From NCBI GenBank assembly GCA_964617625.1, contig CAZTZL010000096.1, forward strand, positions 1 to 10,368: a stretch of 10,368 nucleotides of DNA, given 5' to 3'. The notes under the pieces are model-generated. The model did not search any database, was not told the DNA's origin, and was given only the letters and a program-made list of their open reading frames with translations. The first letter of the stretch is position 1. Each line of letters begins with the position of its first letter. Positions 6,983 to 10,368 of the stretch are shown piece after piece. This stretch comes from CAZTZL01 sp964617625 (GTDB lineage: Bacteria > Zhuqueibacterota > QNDG01 > DSAB01). The position numbers were made by a program, and so were the translations under genes.

Positions 6983-7684
6983 CTAATTTCCCGATGACGT
7001 ATTTGCAGATGGATTAAATCCTTTGATAATCAGCCATATACCCAAAACAATTTCATTCAGTCCCATTGCTATGCCCGGGATGCTGACCACTGCAGCGATC
7101 ATTGATCCTTTTTCGGGACCGAACGCCTCCACCGGAGCTCCTGCAAAAACCAATACCGCCGCCACAAATCCCCAGATGGAAATAAAGCGGGGGATGAGCT
7201 TTGATTGATATAAAAAAGCATAGAATATGAAAGCGCCCAAGCTGTAGAATACAGAGAGGATAGTCATTCCCATGCCTTCCCGTATTGACATGAATAAGCT
7301 GCTCAGGATCTGAAAATAAGAAGCGTCCTGTACTGCTGTTTTTAAATATGCCTGACTTAACGTGACCATTGAAAATGCACTGATTGCACCCGCAACAAGC
7401 ATAACACTTTCGAGAATTCTGAAAAAAGCGTATCCAAGCGCCAGGCTTTCATTCTGTTTTTTCAGAATTGGAACCATTAACACCACGATACCGATAACAG
7501 CGGCAATCTCTATCAATTCAAAGAGTACTCCAATGATGATCCGGATTCTGTTTGGATAAATGCTGGTGAGAACATCCTGAGAATTGACCAGCGGACTGAT
7601 CAGAGCCATACCAATCGTAAAAGTGATCATGACAGTTAAATACAAAATCCCTATCATTCTTGCGGTCTTTTTGCTTGAATTCAT
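6983..7684 (-). CDS. DUF4386 family integral membrane protein
   Basis: This six-helix inner-membrane protein of uncharacterised family DUF4386 has a 233-residue reading frame from ATG 7684. That start is chosen over an in-frame start 17 codons upstream because AGGGGA lies about 5 bases before it and the typical N-terminus SSKKTARMIGILYLTV begins there. Family hallmarks are the early ARMIGILYL helix, PILKKQNESLALGYAFFRILE (about 72-92), an aromatic middle region, and the closing GLNEIVLGIWLIIKGFN (about 208-224). Predicted helices are about 10-32, 47-72, 83-108, 138-160, 164-186 and 196-221. No enzymatic residues are evident and no function is established for the family. It is the first gene of the tight run and overlaps nothing. 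The 159-base gap upstream probably holds the operon promoter. Confidence 0.9.
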   Translation of the reverse strand: MNSSKKTARMIGILYLTVMITFTIGMALISPLVNSQDVLTSIYPNRIRIIIGVLFELIEIAAVIGIVVLMVPILKKQNESLALGYAFFRILESVMLVAGAISAFSMVTLSQAYLKTAVQDASYFQILSSLFMSIREGMGMTILSVFYSLGAFIFYAFLYQSKLIPRFISIWGFVAAVLVFAGAPVEAFGPEKGSMIAAVVSIPGIAMGLNEIVLGIWLIIKGFNPSANTSSGN

Positions 7685-7723
7685 TTTTATCCCCTTTTCC
7701 CTGAAATCAATCATTCGAATATT

Positions 7724-7752
7724 AATGTATGGCATAATATGAGATAATGCAA
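7724..7752 (-). promoter_or_regulatory. candidate sigma70-type promoter for the six-gene run
   Basis: On the minus strand TTGCAT (7747-7752) and TACATT (7724-7729) are separated by 17 bases, with about 40 bases from the -10 box to the DUF4386 start codon. Match quality is moderate (three to four of six bases in each box). It lies in the only sizeable gap upstream of the tight gene run, where a promoter is expected. Confidence 0.3.
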
Positions 7753-7843
7753 CCCCGTCAGTTTTTTAAGGATGTTATTTAGAAATAACTTTTAGCAGGA
7801 CGGATTTATGATTCGTCATTTTTATGTTACGTCAAAGATCAAT

Positions 7844-8443
7844 CTAAGAGGTTTTTTTATTTCTGAACAGTTTTCTGTTGAGAATTCCCAAAAATATTGA
7901 GAGAGAAATAAAGAAAAAAAGCTCAAAAATACCTGTCCGGCCGAATAAAAAAAACAGCCCGAGGGATCCCAGAATGATTAAATTCAACATAATCATCGAC
8001 CAGTGGTATAATTTATGATCTCTTTCGGACAAATACTTTATGAAGAGGTAAAGGGATGCGGTTAAACATATACCAAATGCAGCCGCCGTGATGTTGTGTA
8101 TTTTACTCAATATTTTCAGACCTCCCATATAAGGAATCAGCACAGTCAGTACAAGGAAGATCAATGATGAAATAAGCAATCTGCGTGCCCGGGTGTTCTC
8201 AAATGATTTTAATACATATAACCTTTCGATAAAAAAAGTTAAAAACAAACCTGTCATAATTCCCCATAATATAAATTCCAATCTGTATCCTGATATATTG
8301 CCTATCATGCTCAGTGAGTAATAAAAAGGAGATTCTTTTGTACCCAATAGATAAGTGGACAGGGGGATCATGACGATTGCAAAAGTTGCGAGTTTGGTTA
8401 CTTCTTTCTTTTCAAATTTACTTTTAGTGACATTGTCGGCCAT
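7844..8443 (-). CDS. six-helix membrane protein, DUF998-like (weak)
   Basis: This is a 199-residue, strongly hydrophobic protein. ATG 8443 (MADNVTKSKFEKKEV) is chosen because GGAGA lies 9 bases upstream. An open frame running 33 codons further has no such support and would place a hydrophilic His-rich stretch before the first helix. Membrane segments are about 17-34, 54-77, 87-105, 115-137, 146-168 and 171-190, with a lysine-rich tail (FRNKKTS). The middle of the chain, IPYMGGLKILSKIHNITAAAFGI (about 103-125 in two pieces around the loop), recalls the loop-plus-His helix of DUF998-type proteins, but I would not assign it firmly. The gene is visibly more AT-rich than the reductase and ankyrin genes nearby. 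It stands apart by 154 bases from pirin and 159 bases from DUF4386, so it may be its own transcription unit. Confidence 0.8.
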   Translation of the reverse strand: MADNVTKSKFEKKEVTKLATFAIVMIPLSTYLLGTKESPFYYSLSMIGNISGYRLEFILWGIMTGLFLTFFIERLYVLKSFENTRARRLLISSLIFLVLTVLIPYMGGLKILSKIHNITAAAFGICLTASLYLFIKYLSERDHKLYHWSMIMLNLIILGSLGLFFLFGRTGIFELFFFISLSIFLGILNRKLFRNKKTS

Positions 8444-8539
8444 AACAGAAATTCTCCATAAAGATACAAAAAATCCTTGTTTTGTGTTTATCTCATGATG
8501 GTGCTGGCAGTTGGTTCTGGAATGGATACCCAATGCAGT

Positions 8540-8570
8540 CAAATCTACGAATAAAACTCAGATTTTGCAA
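8540..8570 (-). promoter_or_regulatory. possible Bacteroidota-style promoter upstream of the six-helix membrane gene
   Basis: On the minus strand TTG (8568-8570), 20 bases, then TAGATTTG (8540-8547) matches the TTG...TAnnTTTG pattern of Bacteroidota housekeeping promoters. It would leave a leader of about 96 bases before ATG 8443. No other gene start in the window shows this pattern clearly and the lineage may not use it, so a chance match is quite possible. Confidence 0.25.
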
Positions 8571-8597
8571 GGGTATGAGCTCTTTCGGGAGAGTAAT

Positions 8598-9509
8598 TCA
8601 TCCTTTGTATTTGATGAAAGATCCCTGTTGATACTCCTCAAAAGCGATTCGTAATTCTTCCTGGGTGTTCATAACTATAGGACCATACCAGGCAACAGGT
8701 TCACCAATGGGTTTGCCGGAAATCAGGAGGAACCTCATTTGATGCTCCTCGGTAAAGGCCATTATCTCATTGCCGTCATCGAATAGAACAATCGTCCCGT
8801 TGCCGACAAATGGATCGCGCTTAATGTCAAAGTAGTTTTTTCCTTCCACTTCGTAAGTAAAAGGATTTTTCTCCCTGCAGAAATATCCCTGGCCGTCGAT
8901 TATATAAGCGAAGACTGTATGGCCCTGTTTCGCGGGATGTCTGAATTCTGAATTTGCTGGAACTGTAACGTCGATATACTCAGGATCAATGATAATATCC
9001 TGTACCGGACCTTTGATGCCGGATACTTCACCGGAAATGATCTTGATAGCCGTACCATTGGGGAGTTTGACTTCTGGTATTTGTTCGTTCGTTACGTCGC
9101 GATACCGCGGATCCATCATCTTTTGCCGGGACGGCAGATTCGCCCAGAGCTGAAATCCGTACATTTTTCCATTTCTATCCCCTTTTGGCATTTCCTGATG
9201 GATGATCCCGCTTCCGGCGGTCATCCACTGCACATCCCCCGAGCTGATAATCCCTTTGTTTCCAAGACTGTCACCGTGTTCAATGTCTCCCTTCAAAACA
9301 TAGGTGATTGTTTCGATCCCGCGATGAGGATGCCAGGGGAAACCTTTTATATAATCATCTGGATTATCAGAACGGAAATCATCAAGAAGCAGAAAAGGAT
9401 CGAACACAGGCACTTCACTGAATCCAAAAACCCTTTTTAGATGAACGCCGGCGCCCTCAATCGTTGGCTTGCTTTTCAGGACTTTCCGGATTTTTCGAAT
9501 TACAGGCAT
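8598..9509 (-). CDS. pirin family protein (bicupin)
   Basis: This is a 303-residue bicupin of the pirin family. Characterised bacterial and human members bind iron, and some act as quercetin 2,3-dioxygenases. The conserved N-terminal cupin is intact: DPFLLLDDF (37-45), PWHPHRGIETITYVLKG (58-74), GDVQWMTAGSGIIHQEMP (91-108). The four metal ligands seen in human pirin (two His in HPH, then HxE) correspond to His60, His62, His104 and Glu106, so metal binding is expected. The C-terminal cupin ends with GKPIGEPVAWYGPIVMNT, a typical pirin closing block. GGAGG lies about 9 bases before ATG 9509. Protein length matches the long pirins of about 290 residues rather than short YhhW-like ones. Quercetinase or other dioxygenase activity is possible. 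A redox-sensing role is equally open. It appears monocistronic. Confidence 0.95.
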   Translation of the reverse strand: MPVIRKIRKVLKSKPTIEGAGVHLKRVFGFSEVPVFDPFLLLDDFRSDNPDDYIKGFPWHPHRGIETITYVLKGDIEHGDSLGNKGIISSGDVQWMTAGSGIIHQEMPKGDRNGKMYGFQLWANLPSRQKMMDPRYRDVTNEQIPEVKLPNGTAIKIISGEVSGIKGPVQDIIIDPEYIDVTVPANSEFRHPAKQGHTVFAYIIDGQGYFCREKNPFTYEVEGKNYFDIKRDPFVGNGTIVLFDDGNEIMAFTEEHQMRFLLISGKPIGEPVAWYGPIVMNTQEELRIAFEEYQQGSFIKYKG

Positions 9510-9550
9510 CGAATTATCCCTCCTTATAGTAGACTGTTAAGTCCACGGAT

Positions 9551-9556
9551 ATTATA
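9551..9556 (-). promoter_or_regulatory. possible -10 element for the pirin gene
   Basis: A perfect TATAAT occurs on the minus strand about 41 bases before the pirin start codon. No convincing -35 box sits 16-18 bases upstream, and there is no extended TGn. The spacing to the start codon is suitable, but the element is short and could occur by chance. Confidence 0.3.
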
Positions 9557-9716
9557 CCTAGAGCATTGATACCCGAGGCGATTAAAAAGTTTTGGATTTA
9601 TTCAACTCGTTCTAATAAAAACGTGACGGGATTCAATCCGACAGTACAACATGATATTTTTAGTAATTCGCTTCCTGTTTGTCCTTTCCCATGCAGTTGA
9701 ACCCTCTTTCTTTATC

Positions 9717-9741
9717 CGTACTGGGATAGAATCCCGGTACG
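9717..9741. repeat. 11-base-arm hairpin just downstream of the secreted CBM protein
   Basis: CGTACTGGGAT (9717-9727) and ATCCCGGTACG (9731-9741) pair around a 3-base AGA loop with one G-T wobble. On the minus strand it begins 16 bases after the TAA of the right-edge gene. It is therefore well placed to protect or define an mRNA 3' end. There is no following T-tract on that strand (GGATAAAGAAAG), so a classical intrinsic terminator is not supported. Confidence 0.55.
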
Positions 9742-9757
9742 ATCGAAGTCCAGGGTA

Positions 9758-10368
9758 TTATTTAATCAGAACCATCTTTCTTGTGCTTTCATATTCGGCT
9801 GTCTGCAGCCGGTAGAAATAAATGCCCGCTGCATATGGATCCGCATCGAATCGGGTCTGATGGAATCCGGCAGCCATATCGCGGTTGATCAGGGTGGCGA
9901 TTTCCCGACCGCGTATGTCATAAATGGTTAGTTTAACCTGTGTGTTTTTTATTAATCTGAATCGAATGAATGTAGAAGGATTGAAAGGATTGGGATAATT
10001 CTGATAAAGTTCAAATGATTCCGGATGATGATGCTTCTGTTTAATGTGCATATCATCGACCATTTTTAAAGAGACATTGTCTACGTAGATATCCGCATTG
10101 TCATTGCCGGCATTCAGCACTACCCTTGCCTGGGTATCCGATGCGTCCCCCATGATAAATTCATAAGTGAAATGTTTTTTACTCGTGGTCAAGGCTGTCG
10201 GCCCTATTTTGCCATAATTTGTATAGGGATCACCGTCCTTGGTCAGCTTGGCCTCAAAAAGCCGTGGTGAATCCGCGTATGCATCAAATTCAAATATATA
10301 GCTCAGCCCCTGAATCAATGGAACATCTTGTTGGGTGACCTGAATATGATAATATTCACTGCCGCCAT
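9758..10368 (-). CDS. secreted CBM4/9-type carbohydrate-binding protein with type IX sorting tail, N-terminus beyond window
   Basis: This is the C-terminal 203 residues of a larger secreted protein. The frame is open to the right edge, so an apparent start at 10318 (a TTG codon) is not real. The visible part begins in a beta-sandwich like carbohydrate-binding module family 4/9: EYYHIQVTQQDVPLIQGLSY, then FEFDAYADSPR, LTTSKKHFTYEF, TQARVVLNAGN and DIYVDNVSLKMV. A short His-rich linker (HIKQKHHHPES) precedes a sorting tail of about 80 residues: YQNYPNPFNPSTFIRF, LTIYDIRGREIATL, AGIYFYRLQTAE and KMVLIK at the end. That tail directs export through the type IX system in FCB bacteria. Proteins of this build are usually polysaccharide-degrading enzymes, with the catalytic domain here outside the window. 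It could equally be a non-catalytic binding protein. Confidence 0.92.
   Translation of the reverse strand, partial: GGSEYYHIQVTQQDVPLIQGLSYIFEFDAYADSPRLFEAKLTKDGDPYTNYGKIGPTALTTSKKHFTYEFIMGDASDTQARVVLNAGNDNADIYVDNVSLKMVDDMHIKQKHHHPESFELYQNYPNPFNPSTFIRFRLIKNTQVKLTIYDIRGREIATLINRDMAAGFHQTRFDADPYAAGIYFYRLQTAEYESTRKMVLIK

Noticed and set aside
7774..7789. GTTATTT/AAATAAC inverted repeat as a terminator
   Set aside because: The stem is only seven A/T-dominated pairs with a 2-base loop, and the T-run lies on the strand opposite to the genes.
8444..8542. N-terminal extension of the six-helix membrane protein
   Set aside because: The extra 33 residues are hydrophilic and His-rich, with no ribosome site. 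The internal ATG at 8443 has one and fits the protein better.
9650..9814. Small plus-strand frame of about 54 codons starting MIFLVIRFLFVL, looking like a signal peptide
   Set aside because: It has no ribosome binding site and runs antisense into the sorting-tail coding sequence; the hydrophobic start is probably chance.

Overview
The window reads as a piece of a draft genome or metagenome scaffold from a bacterium of the FCB superphylum. The strongest pointer is the C-terminal tail of the right-edge protein, which is a textbook Por/type IX secretion sorting domain (NYPNPFNPST ... GIYFYRL ... KMVLIK). That style is common in Calditrichota, KSB1-like, Ignavibacteria and Marinimicrobia lineages. 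Most genes also carry strong AGGAGG-type ribosome binding sites, which argues against a typical Bacteroidota genome. The phylum-level placement is an inference.

All eleven supported genes lie on the minus strand, so the text follows transcription from right to left. The window opens with the C-terminal part of a secreted carbohydrate-active protein (CBM4/9-like module plus sorting tail, 9758-10368). A stable hairpin lies just past its stop. A pirin-family cupin (8598-9509) and an AT-rich six-helix membrane protein (7844-8443) follow, each with its own upstream gap. A tight six-gene run comes next (7684 down to 3000), with gaps of 10 to 47 bases: a DUF4386 membrane protein, a zinc-independent medium-chain reductase, an ankyrin-repeat lipoprotein, a class C beta-lactamase-like serine hydrolase lipoprotein, a small four-helix membrane protein and a lipoprotein of unknown family. 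After 112 bases a family 5 glycoside hydrolase follows (1643-2887).

Left of the glycosidase is a repeat-bearing intergenic region, with a 120-base palindromic MITE-like element and a perfect 14-base-arm hairpin. It runs into an exact 100-N scaffold gap (1346-1445). Beyond the gap is a nearly complete concentrative nucleoside transporter-family protein (1-1307) whose substrate-site motifs depart from the family consensus. Its linkage to the rest rests on scaffolding only.

Functionally the window combines polysaccharide use (GH5, CBM-bearing secreted protein) with a cell-envelope operon of unknown purpose. I see no RNA genes, CRISPR arrays, transposase or integrase genes, or phage genes. The best candidate for an undescribed system is the DUF4386/reductase/ankyrin/serine hydrolase/small membrane protein/lipoprotein operon. 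That these genes act together is inferred from spacing and localisation signals alone.
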